Positions 1-8,870 of a stretch of 64,000 bases of DNA are shown piece by piece. Source of the DNA: Streptomyces smyrnaeus (lineage in GTDB: Bacteria; Actinomycetota; Actinomycetes; Streptomycetales; Streptomycetaceae). The stretch spans positions 248,001 through 312,000 of the forward strand of contig NZ_JAFFZM010000005.1 in the NCBI RefSeq assembly GCF_017676345.1, given 5' to 3'. How positions within the stretch are numbered: position 1 is the first letter of the stretch; each line of letters opens with the position of its first letter. A program made the translations under genes and the position numbers. The notes below the pieces were generated by a model. It worked only from the letters and a program-made list of their open reading frames with translations. It was not told the origin of the DNA and made no database searches.

Positions 1-53
1 TCCGCGCTGAGCTGACGGAGCCGGACCGCCCATCGGGTGCGGCCCGTGAGGGG

Positions 54-704
54 TCAGCCGTCGTCCCGCTGCTGCTCGCCCGGGTCGTCGCCCCCCGCAC
101 CGGCGCCTGCCGCGCCGGACGGCCCGCCTCGCCCGCTCTCCCCGCCGTGCGCGCTCTCCGTGCCCCCGTACAGCGAGGCCCTGCGGCGCAGTTCCTCGCC
201 GCGTAGGCGAGCACGAGTCCGCTGTTCGCGCAGATCCCGGGCGCGCCGGGCGCCCTCGACCTCGCCCGGGTGACGCTGCTGCCAGTACGGGTTGTCGTGC
301 GGCAGCGCGCTGCCCACTCTCCCGTACATCCCGAAGACCAGCAGCAGCAGTCCGACGGCAAAGCTGAACAGCACGTTCTGCAGCTCGAAGGCGAGCACGT
401 TGAACCGCGTCTCCAGCAGCGCGAGATTGACGAACCCGCTCAGCAGGAACAGCACACCGAAGGTGATGTTGAGACTGGAGGCGAAGTTGCCGCCCCGCAC
501 CATGCCCAAGAAGAGCAGCAGCCCGACGACGACGGACAGGACGCTCAGCGCGCCGTTGGTGTTCAGACCCCCCACCCGGTCGCCCCCGATGTCGAAGAAG
601 CCGATGTTGTTCGTGAGCCCCAGAGCGCCGAAGGCGGTCAGGATCACCCCCACCAGCCCGGCGCCCACCCGGTAGACGCGGCTCAGCTTGTGGTGCACCG
701 GCAT
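54..704 (-). CDS. DUF4383 family membrane protein
   Basis: Predicted 216-residue integral membrane protein. About four hydrophobic segments (roughly residues 13-31, 50-68, 76-96 and 108-128) fill the first 130 residues. The glycine/asparagine-rich loop after the first segment (NNIGFFDIGG) is typical of the DUF4383 family of actinobacteria. The last 85 residues are charged, then Gly/Ser/Ala-rich, and presumably cytoplasmic. I start it at the ATG of MPVHHKLSRV because family members begin just before the first membrane segment; the frame stays open upstream, but that part is Arg-rich and looks non-coding. The Shine-Dalgarno sequence is weak (GGACGAG). No function is established for the family. 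Confidence 0.75.
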   Translation of the reverse strand: MPVHHKLSRVYRVGAGLVGVILTAFGALGLTNNIGFFDIGGDRVGGLNTNGALSVLSVVVGLLLFLGMVRGGNFASSLNITFGVLFLLSGFVNLALLETRFNVLAFELQNVLFSFAVGLLLLVFGMYGRVGSALPHDNPYWQQRHPGEVEGARRARDLREQRTRARLRGEELRRRASLYGGTESAHGGESGRGGPSGAAGAGAGGDDPGEQQRDDG

Positions 705-982
705 GTGCTCGTCCAGGACGCGCCGCCCTCGCGGCAGGATGCGGCGGTGGCGGAACGTACGGGTGGGGGACGCAGCCACGGGGGCCTCCTCGGGACGGCT
801 GAGGCGCTCAGCTTCCCCTTCCAGCATCCGCCCGAGGCGCCCGCACCTCAACAGCGACGCTCCGTGACGGCTGCACCAGCTGTTCCAGCGGCTCCAGCTG
901 CTCGGGCTGATTCCGTCGCACCGGGCGCGCCCGGCGAGCCCCACCGTCCCGCCCGGCCCGCCGACAGACGGCCACCGGGGCC

Positions 983-2248
983 TCAGTGCCCGGCCGCGCG
1001 CTCCTGGCGGATCTGCTCGACCACCTGCTGCACCGTCTCCTTGACCGCGTCCAGCTCGGTGAGCAGGTGCCAGTAGTCCGGGTGGCGGCCGGTGAGCGAG
1101 GCGACCGCGCGATCCACCCGCTCCACCGCGTTGTCCAGCGGCTGCGCATGCCGCGGGTCAGGGGTGGAGCGTCCGGCCATCGCGAGCCGCTGTGCGTCGC
1201 GGATCGCGAACCGGGTGCGCTCGACCTCCTTGCTGTGGTCGAAGGAGACCTCGTTGAGCCGCTGCAGCCGCTCTCCGGCGGCCTTGACCGCCTCGTCCGT
1301 GGTGTTCAGCAGCGCCCGCACCGTCGACAGCAGGGCTGTGGCGTCCGGCCAGCGCTGCTCCTCACGCGCGGTGCGGGCCTCCCGCAGCTTCTCGTCCGCC
1401 TGCCGCGCCGAGCGCTCGGCCTGCTGCGGCACCTGCTGGAGGTCCTGCCAGCACGCCGCGCTGAAGCGGCGCCGCAGTTCGCTGAGGACGGGCTCCACCT
1501 GCTGGGCCCTGTTCTGCAGCGCCTCGGTGCGGGTACGCAGCGAGGCCAGCCGCTTGTCGATGTCGGCCGCCTTCTGCGGCAGCCCCTCGGCCTGCGCGCG
1601 GAGTGCCTCGGCCTCCCGTACCACCTGGTCGGCGCGGTGGATGGTCTCCTGCACGCCGTGGGTGCCCGCACCCTCGTTGAGCTTGGTCAGCTCCGGCGAG
1701 AGCGCCGCCAGCCGTGCCGCGAGGTCGTCCGCCTTCAGCCCTTGTGCCCGTACGGCGTCCAGCGCGTTGCTGGCGGCCAGCAGCGCCTGCCGGGCCCGCT
1801 CCACGGCGGGTGCCAGACGGGCGAGCTGGTTCTCCGCGCGGGTCAGCTGCGGGCCGAGACTCTGCGCGAACCGGTCCAGCTCCCCCTTGACCCGCTCCAG
1901 CTCGCCGCGCGCCCGGTCCAGCTCGGTACGGGCGCGGGAGGCGGCAGCGGTGTCCAGGTCGTCCCGGTCGAGGTCGTGGGAGTCGACGGCGGTGATGTAG
2001 TCGTGGCTGACACTGTCGATGCGCCGCCCGAGCTCGGCGAAGTCCGCCGCGGCCTTGCGGCCCGCGGGGGAGCTGTCGACGGCACTGATCGTCTCTATGG
2101 AGATGCGCAGCTCACGCTGGGCGGTGTCGAGTTCGTAGAAGGCGGCTGCCGCGGCGTCCTTGGCGGCCTGCGCGTCGGCCCGGAGGTGTTCCGCGCGGCC
2201 ACTGCCCCAGCCCCAGCGGCGGATGCCACCGCCGTTCATCGCCGTCAC
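983..2248 (-). CDS. Long coiled-coil protein of unknown function
   Basis: A 421-residue, almost entirely helical protein, rich in Ala, Glu, Arg, Gln and Leu with heptad-like spacing from about residue 20 to 330. There is no signal peptide or membrane segment. A tryptophan (W269, in CWQDLQQ) and the C-terminal segment HPDYWHLLTELD are the few places with aromatic residues. The composition recalls PspA/IM30-like or SMC-like rods, but I see no ATPase motif and do not assign a family. The GTG start at 2248 is preceded by GGGAGA at good spacing. The end of a strongly hydrophilic protein lies about 280 bp upstream of the DUF4383 gene, which may be in the same unit. Confidence 0.8.
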   Translation of the reverse strand: MTAMNGGGIRRWGWGSGRAEHLRADAQAAKDAAAAAFYELDTAQRELRISIETISAVDSSPAGRKAAADFAELGRRIDSVSHDYITAVDSHDLDRDDLDTAAASRARTELDRARGELERVKGELDRFAQSLGPQLTRAENQLARLAPAVERARQALLAASNALDAVRAQGLKADDLAARLAALSPELTKLNEGAGTHGVQETIHRADQVVREAEALRAQAEGLPQKAADIDKRLASLRTRTEALQNRAQQVEPVLSELRRRFSAACWQDLQQVPQQAERSARQADEKLREARTAREEQRWPDATALLSTVRALLNTTDEAVKAAGERLQRLNEVSFDHSKEVERTRFAIRDAQRLAMAGRSTPDPRHAQPLDNAVERVDRAVASLTGRHPDYWHLLTELDAVKETVQQVVEQIRQERAAGH

Positions 2249-2411
2249 GAAACATCTCCCCGTACGCGCCTGTGGCTCTTCGACCGCTGCTCATTCTCCC
2301 ACCTGGGCTCAACGAACACACGAGCTGATTCGTTCACGGAACGCTTTGGCCACCCCCACGTTTGCACTGCCCACCGCCGAGCGAGGTACGCTGTCGTCCC
2401 ACACGTGCTCC

Positions 2412-2483
<72 letters not shown>

Positions 2484-2518
2484 CCGGACGGTCGAGCTTT
2501 CGGCCAGTGACGGAATCG

Positions 2519-2548
2519 GGTCCCCGCGGATGTCCGCGGGGACCTTTT
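2519..2548 (+). terminator. Rho-independent terminator of tRNA-Val
   Basis: Perfect 11-bp stem GGTCCCCGCGG/CCGCGGGGACC (2519-2529 with 2534-2544), loop ATGT, followed by TTTT. It lies 35 bp after the tRNA. Confidence 0.9.
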
Positions 2549-2645
2549 GCTGTGCGCGGCGGTTCTTCGCCGGCACGGCGGCTCTTCATCAGTTGGTATG
2601 AACAATCCCGGGTGTCTGCCGGATCGCGGGGCGGGGCGGGGACGG

Positions 2646-3740
2646 ATGCGCGGTGTGAGTGGGACCGGAAGGTGTGGACGCCGACGAACGGGCCGGGTGG
2701 GCCGGGCGGGCCGACTGGTGGGTGTGGCGGTGTCGGGGCTGGCCGTGGTGGCAGCGGGCAGTGCGGACGGGAACGGGAGCGGGACCGGGAACGAAGGCGG
2801 GGGCGCGGGGGTGGTGTCTCCCCGGCCGGTGGTCGAGCCCTATCTCTCCCTGGGGTGGGGCGACCCGCCCGATCCGGCCGCGGTGCTGCGGAAGACCGGG
2901 GTGCGGGGTTTCACGTTCGCGTTCGTGCTGAGTGCGGGCGGGTGCGAGCCGCGCTGGGACGGGGTGCGGCCGCTGACCGGCGGGGTGGACGCACGGGCGC
3001 TGCGGGCCGTGCGGGCTGCGGGCGGGGAGCCCGTGGTGTCGTTCGGCGGTGGCACGGGGCGCAAGCTGGAGCAGGACTGTCCGGACGCCGCGGCACTCGC
3101 GGCCGCCTACCGGAAGGTGATTCGCGCCTACGGGCTGCGCGCGATCGACGTCGACATCGAGACACGCACCTACGAGAGCGCCGCGGCCCGCCGCAGGACC
3201 GTGGAGGCGCTCAAGCGGGTCAAGGCCGCCCACCCCGGGCTCACCGTCCATGTGACGCTGCCCAGCGACCGCAACGGGCCCGACGCGCGGCTGATCCGGA
3301 CGGCGGCGCGCGCGGGGCTGGAGCCGGATTCCTGGACCATCATGCCGTTCGCCTTCAGCAGCGGCTCCGCGACCACCGGGAGCAGCGGGCAGCAGGCCGG
3401 TGAGGAGGACATGGGCCGTACCACTGTGCGCGCGGCGGAAGGGCTGGCCGCACGGCTCCGCAAGGCGTACGGCTACGACGCGGCCACGGCGTACGCGCAC
3501 AGCGGTATCTCGACGATGAACGGCATCACGGGGCGTCAGGAGGTCATCACCGTCGCGGACTTCCGGACCATCGCCCGGTATGCCCACGACCGGCGGCTGG
3601 CCCGACTGGCGTTCTGGTCCGTCAACCGGGACCGGCCCTGCGGCGAGCTGCCCTACCCGGCCGAGGACCGCTGTTCGGGGGTGGACCAGCGGCCGTGGGA
3701 GTTCACGCGGACGCTGACGGCACCGCGGCGGAACCGGTGA
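2646..3740 (+). CDS. Secreted GH18 chitinase-like glycoside hydrolase
   Basis: A 364-residue protein with an Arg-rich N-terminus followed by a hydrophobic stretch (about residues 25-40) that looks like an export signal, then a Gly/Ser-rich linker. The catalytic domain starts near residue 58 (VVEPYLSLGW). It carries the strand SFGGG and the GH18 signature end D-V-D-I-E, with the putative catalytic Glu near residue 172. Later strands (WTIMPFAF, LAFWSVNRD) also fit a GH18 TIM barrel, as in bacterial chitinases acting on chitin or related GlcNAc polymers outside the cell. Start ATG 2646 has GGGGA about 7 nt upstream; an ATG at 2598 has none. Its last 38 bp overlap the convergent DedA gene. Confidence 0.8.
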   Translation: MRGVSGTGRCGRRRTGRVGRAGRLVGVAVSGLAVVAAGSADGNGSGTGNEGGGAGVVSPRPVVEPYLSLGWGDPPDPAAVLRKTGVRGFTFAFVLSAGGCEPRWDGVRPLTGGVDARALRAVRAAGGEPVVSFGGGTGRKLEQDCPDAAALAAAYRKVIRAYGLRAIDVDIETRTYESAAARRRTVEALKRVKAAHPGLTVHVTLPSDRNGPDARLIRTAARAGLEPDSWTIMPFAFSSGSATTGSSGQQAGEEDMGRTTVRAAEGLAARLRKAYGYDAATAYAHSGISTMNGITGRQEVITVADFRTIARYAHDRRLARLAFWSVNRDRPCGELPYPAEDRCSGVDQRPWEFTRTLTAPRRNR

Positions 3741-4674
3741 CCGTGCCGTCCTCGGCGCCACCGTCACCGGCCACGCGCATCCCCGGCAGGCCGGGGAGCA
3801 CGGGCAGTACCGGGAATGTGGCCGGTCCGGCGAAGACGACACCGATCGCCGGCAGCACCTTTGCTGCGGGCGGCAGTTGAAAAGCCGTACCCGCACCGGC
3901 GGGGGCGGTGCTGCCCGGCACTTCCGCGTCCGGGTCCGCTTCCGCCGACAGGGCCGCGCCCATGCCCGTGCCCGCGCGCATGTCCGTGCCCATGCCGCCC
4001 CTGCCCGCGTCCGCAGTCCCAGTCGCGTCCTCGCCTTCGGGCTCACGCCGTATCAGATACGCGGCGAGTCCACCGGCCAGGAAGAGCGCGAGCACCGAGA
4101 CGGCCGTGCCCAGCCAACTGGTGCCCAGCCACTGGCCGCCGAGGTAGCCGAGCCCCACGCTGTAGACCGCCCAGGCCACTCCGGCCAGCGCCGACCAGGG
4201 CACGAAGTCCCGTGCGCTGCGGTGGGTCGCGCCGGCGGTCAGGCTGACGACCGAGCGTCCGGCGGGCGCGAACCGGGCGAGCACCACGAGGGCACCGCCG
4301 CCCTGGGACAGGGCGCGGCCGAGCTGTTCCTGGGCGGAGGTGAGCCGGCGGGAGCGGGCGAGGGCCCGGTCGAAGCGGTCGCCGCCCCGCCAGGCCAGCC
4401 GCCAGGCCGCCAGGTCACCCAGTACGGAGGCGCCCGCCGCACAGAGCATCAGCAGCAGGACCTCGGCGAGATGGCCGCTCTCGGCCGCGCCGCGCGCTGC
4501 GGCGCTGGGCAGATCGGCGGCGTCGGCCGCGGTGGTTCCGGCGGCGGCGGTGGAGGCGGCGATCACCAGCACACCGCTGGGCAGCACGGGCACGAAGACA
4601 TCGAGCAGTACGGATACGGCGATGACCAAGTAGATCCACGGGGATCCGGTCACCGACCCCAGGATTTCCGGCAC
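3703..4674 (-). CDS. DedA/VTT-domain membrane protein
   Basis: A 323-residue membrane protein of the DedA (SNARE-associated, VTT) family, implicated in undecaprenyl-phosphate or phospholipid flipping and membrane homeostasis. The N-terminus (YLVIAVSVLLDVFVPVLPSG) has the re-entrant P-S-G loop. The family motif of a basic residue plus AG is visible as RFAPAGRS...LTAG near residues 138-152. Further hydrophobic segments follow to about residue 215. DedA proteins are usually about 200-220 residues; the last 110 residues here are low-complexity Gly/Ala/Pro with Met repeats and a second hydrophobic patch. The tail overlaps the 3' end of the convergent chitinase gene by 38 bp. Confidence 0.8.
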   Translation of the reverse strand: MPEILGSVTGSPWIYLVIAVSVLLDVFVPVLPSGVLVIAASTAAAGTTAADAADLPSAAARGAAESGHLAEVLLLMLCAAGASVLGDLAAWRLAWRGGDRFDRALARSRRLTSAQEQLGRALSQGGGALVVLARFAPAGRSVVSLTAGATHRSARDFVPWSALAGVAWAVYSVGLGYLGGQWLGTSWLGTAVSVLALFLAGGLAAYLIRREPEGEDATGTADAGRGGMGTDMRAGTGMGAALSAEADPDAEVPGSTAPAGAGTAFQLPPAAKVLPAIGVVFAGPATFPVLPVLPGLPGMRVAGDGGAEDGTVTGSAAVPSASA

Positions 4675-4857
4675 TGCTGTCCCCGTTTCTCCCCTGCCCG
4701 GCTCTCGTCGGCCGGCGGTTTACCGCCGTACAGCGTACGCCCGGGTCCCCCGCTCAGGGCCGCTGGGTTCGCCAGGTGACACTTCCGCCGTGCCTGTGGA
4801 TACGGATGTAACGGAATCGGACCATAGGAAAACCGTGAATCAGTGGAGGCCGGCACG

Positions 4858-5802
4858 ATGAGGGTACGTATGCGCACGGTGGGCGTGGGGGGAGTGGCGG
4901 CTGTCACGGTCGCGACAGCGCTGCTGGCGGGGAGCGGGTCGAGTACGGCGAGCGATGTGCCGAAGGGCGACGACGGGAAGTCCTCGGCCCGCGCCGAGCG
5001 CGTGGATCTCAAGGGCCTGGCCGACCTCTTGAAGAACCTCGGCGGCTCCGGCGCCGACGAGGCGGACATGGACCGCCTGGCCGCGCTGAAGAACCTCCGC
5101 GACCTGCCGGAGAGATTCCGCGACGCCCAACTCGGCAGCGTGCGTATGAAGGTCGAATCGGGCGAGGTCGAGATCGTCAGCAGCAAGGGCGGGCACCGCT
5201 TCTTCCCACTGGGCCGCGGTACCGCCGACAGCGCCGACCCGATCATCCGGCACACCGACGAGGCCGCCGACGCGACCGACGGCGCCGGTTCTACCGACTC
5301 CTACCGGCAGTCGATCGTGGTGCGCTACGACCAGTTCTCCCCGGCGAAGGCCTTCATCCGCCCCGACGCGGTCACCTACGACCGTGCCAAGGTGCCCGCG
5401 GGGGCGCACATCATGGTGGCGCGGAAGGCCACCGAGCACCGCACCACCGTACGGTTGCGGGTGAGCGGGCTGCTGCCGAACCGCACCTACGGGGCGCATG
5501 TCCACACCGAGCCGTGCGGCGCCCGGCCCGAGGACGCGGGGCCGCACTACCAGCACCGCAAGGATCCCGAGCAGCCCTCCACCAACCCCCGTTACGCCAA
5601 CCCGCGCAACGAGGTGTGGCTCGACTTCACCACCGACGGGGAGGGCCGGGGCAGCGCCGTCTCCCGCCACGACTGGACCTTCCGGGAGGGCGGGGCCCAG
5701 TCGGTCGTACTGCACGAGAGCCGCACCCGCACCGAGCCGGGGCACGCGGGGCAGGCCGGCGCCCGGCTCGCCTGCTTCTCGGTGCCGCTCAGCGGCAGCT
5801 GA
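4858..5802 (+). CDS. Secreted SodC-like (Cu,Zn superoxide dismutase family) protein
   Basis: A 314-residue exported protein. After a signal peptide (about residues 1-32) come 150 residues without a recognised domain, then a C-terminal SodC-like beta-barrel. The copper pair GAHVHTEPCG, the bridging-His region AGPHYQH, the last copper His in SVVLHES, and the active-site Arg plus second cysteine in GARLACFS are all present. The H-x-x-D zinc-ligand segment of classical SodC is replaced by NPRNEVWLDF, so a copper-only site is more likely than a Cu/Zn one. ATG 4858 follows GGAGG at 8 nt, better than the upstream GTG at 4843. The gene is convergent with the PhoD-like gene. Confidence 0.8.
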   Translation: MRVRMRTVGVGGVAAVTVATALLAGSGSSTASDVPKGDDGKSSARAERVDLKGLADLLKNLGGSGADEADMDRLAALKNLRDLPERFRDAQLGSVRMKVESGEVEIVSSKGGHRFFPLGRGTADSADPIIRHTDEAADATDGAGSTDSYRQSIVVRYDQFSPAKAFIRPDAVTYDRAKVPAGAHIMVARKATEHRTTVRLRVSGLLPNRTYGAHVHTEPCGARPEDAGPHYQHRKDPEQPSTNPRYANPRNEVWLDFTTDGEGRGSAVSRHDWTFREGGAQSVVLHESRTRTEPGHAGQAGARLACFSVPLSGS

Positions 5803-5845
5803 TCGCCGCTCAGCCGCCCCGGTGCTGCCCGGCGGCCGGTTCCGC

Positions 5846-7534
5846 TCAGCTGAGCCGGCCGCTGAAGACCCGCTCCAGCGCGGAGCGGGGCGTGCCGTCC
5901 GGCGCCGAGGTCGCCGGGCGGGCCTGGTCGAGCGCATAGGTGGCGTCGCGTCCGTGCAGGGTGAGCGTCATGAGCATGTTGCCGAACCAGGGGCCGCCGG
6001 TGCGGCTCCAGCGCAGGGTGGGCTCCTCGGTGCGGGCGTGCCGTTCCAGCAGCTGCCCGAGCCGGCGCCCTGCCCGGCTCCAGCCGAAGCGGAAGCCCGA
6101 GCGCATCACCGCCGGGATGTCGTTGTGTATCGGCGAGCAGGTGAGCTGCACCACGCGGGAGCGCCGCCCGCCGCCGGACACCTTCAGGTCGTCGAACTCC
6201 GGCTCGGTGACGTACGCGTGGTGCACATCACCCGAGACGACGCTGACCGAGGCCGGCGCCTCCTGGTCGGTGGCCACCCGCTGGATCAGCTCGGTCAGGG
6301 CCCGGAAGGAGCGCGGGAAGGCCGCCCAGTGCTCCAGGTCGGCGCGCTGCCGCAGCTTCTCGCTCAGCCGCGTCCAGCGCGGCCCGCGCGCCCCTGAGCA
6401 CAGTGCGGTGTTCCAGGTCTCCAGGCCGTGCACGGCGGGTGGCAGCAGCCACGGCAGCGAGGTGCCCAGGATCAGATGGTCGACGGCGCCCGGCCCGCCG
6501 TCGAGCACCTGCTCGTGCAGCCAGTCGAGCTCGTCGTCGTCGAGCATCCGCCGCTCGTTCTCGGGCAGCACCCGGCCGGCGCGGGTGTCGATCATCACCA
6601 GCCGGGTCCGGCCGAAGTCGCGGCGGTAGCTCCACCGGGCCGCGGTCGGGTCCCGGTCGGCGCGTTCGGCGAACGCGCGCAGCTGCGGCGCCCCGTCGTC
6701 CGCGTGCCGTACGGCGGCGAACACCGGGTCCTCGGCCAGCTCGGCGGGCGAGAGGTTGCCCAGGTGCTGATAGACCCAGTAAGAGGTCAGCCCGCCCAGG
6801 ATGCGTTCGCGCCACCAGTCGGTGGCGCGGATCTCGCGCTGCCACGCCTCGCTGGTGTTCCAGTCGTCGATCACGTCGTGGTCGTCGAAGATCATGCAGC
6901 TGGGCACGGTGGACAGCAGCCAGCGCACCTCCGGGTCCAGCCAGGACTCGTAGTACAGCTCGGTGTATTCCTCGTAGTCGGCCACCTGGTCCCACGGGGG
7001 TCTGCTCACATCGCGGCGCCGGGCGAGCTTCGCGCGGACCGGTTCGGAGGTCTCGTCCGCGTAGACCTGGTCGCCCAACAGGAGCAGGACGTCCGGGCGG
7101 GGGCCGCCGGCCAGCGCCTGGAGCGCCAGGGCGTCCAGTGCGTCGGGTCCCATCGGATCGTGCCGGGAGCCCGCCGGGCGGGCGGCCCAGCGGCACGACC
7201 CGAAGGCTATCCGGAGGGGAGGCGTTTCGGCCGGAGCCGCGTCGGGCGGCGGGAGAGTGCGGATGGTGCTGGCGGGGAACGGGGAGTCCGTCAGCGGCCA
7301 CACCTGTTCGCCGTCGAGAGTCACCCGATAGGGCGTCTCGGTGCCCGGCTCCAGCCCGACGACGGTGATCAGCGCGTAGTGGTGTCCGGCGACCTGCCAG
7401 GTGCGGGCCGTACCACCCGCCGTGCTGCCCTCGCAGTGGACCTCGGCCTGACAGGGAGCGTCGGTCTCGACCCAGACGGTGGCGGTGTCCTGGTCGACGT
7501 AGCGCAGCAGCGGGCCCAGTCGAAGGCCGGTCAT
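5846..7534 (-). CDS. PhoD-like alkaline phosphatase/phosphodiesterase family protein
   Basis: A 562-residue PhoD/metallophosphatase-superfamily enzyme that would hydrolyse phosphomono- or diesters with a Ca/Fe centre. The N-terminal beta domain (residues 1-95) includes a fibronectin-like core (TATVWVETD). The catalytic domain shows LGDQVYADE near residue 154, the FDDHDVIDDW metal motif near 216-225, and SGDVHHAYV near 430-440. I see no signal peptide, unlike secreted PhoD, so this looks like the cytoplasmic family variant common in Streptomyces. A perfect 14-bp hairpin sits just 26 bp upstream of the start. Confidence 0.85.
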   Translation of the reverse strand: MTGLRLGPLLRYVDQDTATVWVETDAPCQAEVHCEGSTAGGTARTWQVAGHHYALITVVGLEPGTETPYRVTLDGEQVWPLTDSPFPASTIRTLPPPDAAPAETPPLRIAFGSCRWAARPAGSRHDPMGPDALDALALQALAGGPRPDVLLLLGDQVYADETSEPVRAKLARRRDVSRPPWDQVADYEEYTELYYESWLDPEVRWLLSTVPSCMIFDDHDVIDDWNTSEAWQREIRATDWWRERILGGLTSYWVYQHLGNLSPAELAEDPVFAAVRHADDGAPQLRAFAERADRDPTAARWSYRRDFGRTRLVMIDTRAGRVLPENERRMLDDDELDWLHEQVLDGGPGAVDHLILGTSLPWLLPPAVHGLETWNTALCSGARGPRWTRLSEKLRQRADLEHWAAFPRSFRALTELIQRVATDQEAPASVSVVSGDVHHAYVTEPEFDDLKVSGGGRRSRVVQLTCSPIHNDIPAVMRSGFRFGWSRAGRRLGQLLERHARTEEPTLRWSRTGGPWFGNMLMTLTLHGRDATYALDQARPATSAPDGTPRSALERVFSGRLS

Positions 7535-7559
7535 GCGGATCTCCCTCGTCCGTGTGGCG

Positions 7560-7594
7560 CCGTACGGTGCGGGCCTGGAACCCGCACCGTACGG
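7560..7594. promoter_or_regulatory. Perfect 14-bp inverted repeat upstream of the PhoD-like gene
   Basis: CCGTACGGTGCGGG (7560-7573) pairs exactly with CCCGCACCGTACGG (7581-7594) around loop CCTGGAA. On the minus strand it lies downstream of the nuclease gene and 26 nt before the PhoD-like start. There is no T-run. It could be a terminator, an attenuator in the leader, or an operator. Confidence 0.6.
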
Positions 7595-7724
7595 AACGAG
7601 GGAGCCGCCCGACCAGTTTCCCGGCCGGGTCGGACATCGGTTCGTGGCCGGTTTTCGCGTCAGCGGCCGACCGCCTCGGCAACCGGTCGCGTCAGCCGGC
7701 CGGCCGTCTCACCGGTCGGCCGCG

Positions 7725-8405
7725 TCAGCAGCCGGCCAGTGCCTTCTTCAGGGCCGCCTTCTCCTGGGAGTCCGCCGTCAGGTCGTAGGTGTGCTTGACC
7801 CAGACCCACATGCGCACGTAGGTGCAGTGGTAGTCGGAGGAGGGCGGCATCCACTCCGCGGGGTCCTTGTCGCCCTTCTCCTGGTTGACGTTGTCGGTGA
7901 CCGCGAGCAGCTGGGCGATCTTGAGATCGTTGGCCAGTTTCTGGCGCTTGTCCTGGGTCCAGTCGGCGGCGCCGGAGCGCCATGCCTCGGCGAGCGGCAC
8001 CATGTGGTCGATGTCCACGTCGGAGGGCTTGGTCCAGGACTCCCCGTCGTAGGGGCTGGTCCAGGTGCCCTTCGTCGGGTAGCAGTCGCTGCCGGTCTCC
8101 ACGCCCTTGCCGTCCCGCTTGAGAACGGCTTCGCGGGTGTTGCAGCTGTCGCCCTGGTCGATCCAGTGGGGGAATTTCTCGCGCGAGTAGCCGTCCATGG
8201 AGCCCTCGGACTTCTCGGTGAGATCACCGAGCATGGTGGTGGCCTCCGAGGCGCTCGGCGGCGTGGGGGGCTCAGCCGCGGCGGGGGAGGCGCCCAGGGT
8301 GAGGGCGACCAGCAGTCCGCTGACGGCGGCTGCGAGGGCTGCGAGCAGCGCCGACCAGCGTCGACGCGCGTAGAGGGTGCGGACGGTCCGGTGCTTGTGC
8401 GCCAT
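7725..8405 (-). CDS. Secreted HNH nuclease (GmrSD/DUF1524-like)
   Basis: A 226-residue secreted protein with a basic N-terminus, a long hydrophobic core and a likely signal-peptidase site near residue 40 (SPAAAEPP). The mature domain carries the His-Me finger core DVDIDHMVPLAEAWRSGA and the later N-x-x-K-G-D-K-D-P-x-x-W element. Both are hallmarks of the actinobacterial extracellular HNH family related to the GmrSD C-terminal domain. Paired cysteines (CNT, DCY, HCTY, AGC end) fit an oxidised exoprotein. The likely role is extracellular nucleic-acid degradation. ATG 8405 has GGGAG about 6 nt upstream. Confidence 0.85.
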   Translation of the reverse strand: MAHKHRTVRTLYARRRWSALLAALAAAVSGLLVALTLGASPAAAEPPTPPSASEATTMLGDLTEKSEGSMDGYSREKFPHWIDQGDSCNTREAVLKRDGKGVETGSDCYPTKGTWTSPYDGESWTKPSDVDIDHMVPLAEAWRSGAADWTQDKRQKLANDLKIAQLLAVTDNVNQEKGDKDPAEWMPPSSDYHCTYVRMWVWVKHTYDLTADSQEKAALKKALAGC

Positions 8406-8631
8406 GCGAACTCCCGGTTGTGGGGGGAAGTCGAGCGATCCTGCGTGAGGGTGTGTGGCGGGTGCTGCGTTGACAGTGCTGCGTGGACGTGCTCGCCGAT
8501 GGTGCTTCGGGTGGTGCGGCTCACAGCCTGACGGTCGTGTGCACGTCACATCAAGAGCCTGCCCGGGAATCCGTCTCCGGCCACACGCGATACACCCACC
8601 CGACGGATGCCGTACGGGAGTTGGACACCAG

Positions 8632-8683
8632 AACGACTGCCGACGACTGCCGACGACTGCCGACGACTGCCGGCGACTGCCGT
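8632..8683. repeat. 10-bp tandem repeat (CGACGACTGC)n
   Basis: About five copies of CGACGACTGC in exact 10-bp register (8631-8680; the first and last copies each differ slightly). They sit in the 557-bp divergent region between the HNH nuclease and the GDT1 gene, about 60 bp upstream of the Mn riboswitch. Apart from this repeat, the riboswitch and the two start regions, I see nothing else in 8406-8962. Confidence 0.85.
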
Positions 8684-8745
8684 CGGGGCGCGAGCGGAGC
8701 ACGATCGCGCCCGCGTGCGGACATCGCGTACAGTCGTACGCGTCT

Positions 8746-8870
8746 GAAGGGGAGTAGCTCTTCGCCGGACCGTCGACACACTGGCCCGCCGCGTGCGGGC
8801 CCGGCGCCCGGAGCGAGGCATCCGCCACCCGGTGGCGGTGCCGCGCCAGCGAGACCTTCGGCCGCAGTGT
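8746..8870 (+). promoter_or_regulatory. yybP-ykoY manganese riboswitch aptamer
   Basis: The 5' signature GAAGGGGAGTAGC (8746-8758) and the 3' signature CGAGACCTTCGGCC (8850-8863) are the conserved bracketing elements of the yybP-ykoY class. Hairpin-forming sequence lies between them (for example CCGCCACCCGGTGGCGG). The class binds Mn2+ and typically switches on Mn exporters. The first downstream gene (start 8963) is a GDT1/UPF0016 exporter, matching the class. A short CCGTGC/GCACGG hairpin at 8877-8892 may belong to the expression platform. Boundaries are approximate. Confidence 0.88.

Noticed and set aside
8631..8683. CRISPR-like array
   Set aside because: The units are 10 bp with no spacers; it is a simple tandem repeat, and no cas genes are present.
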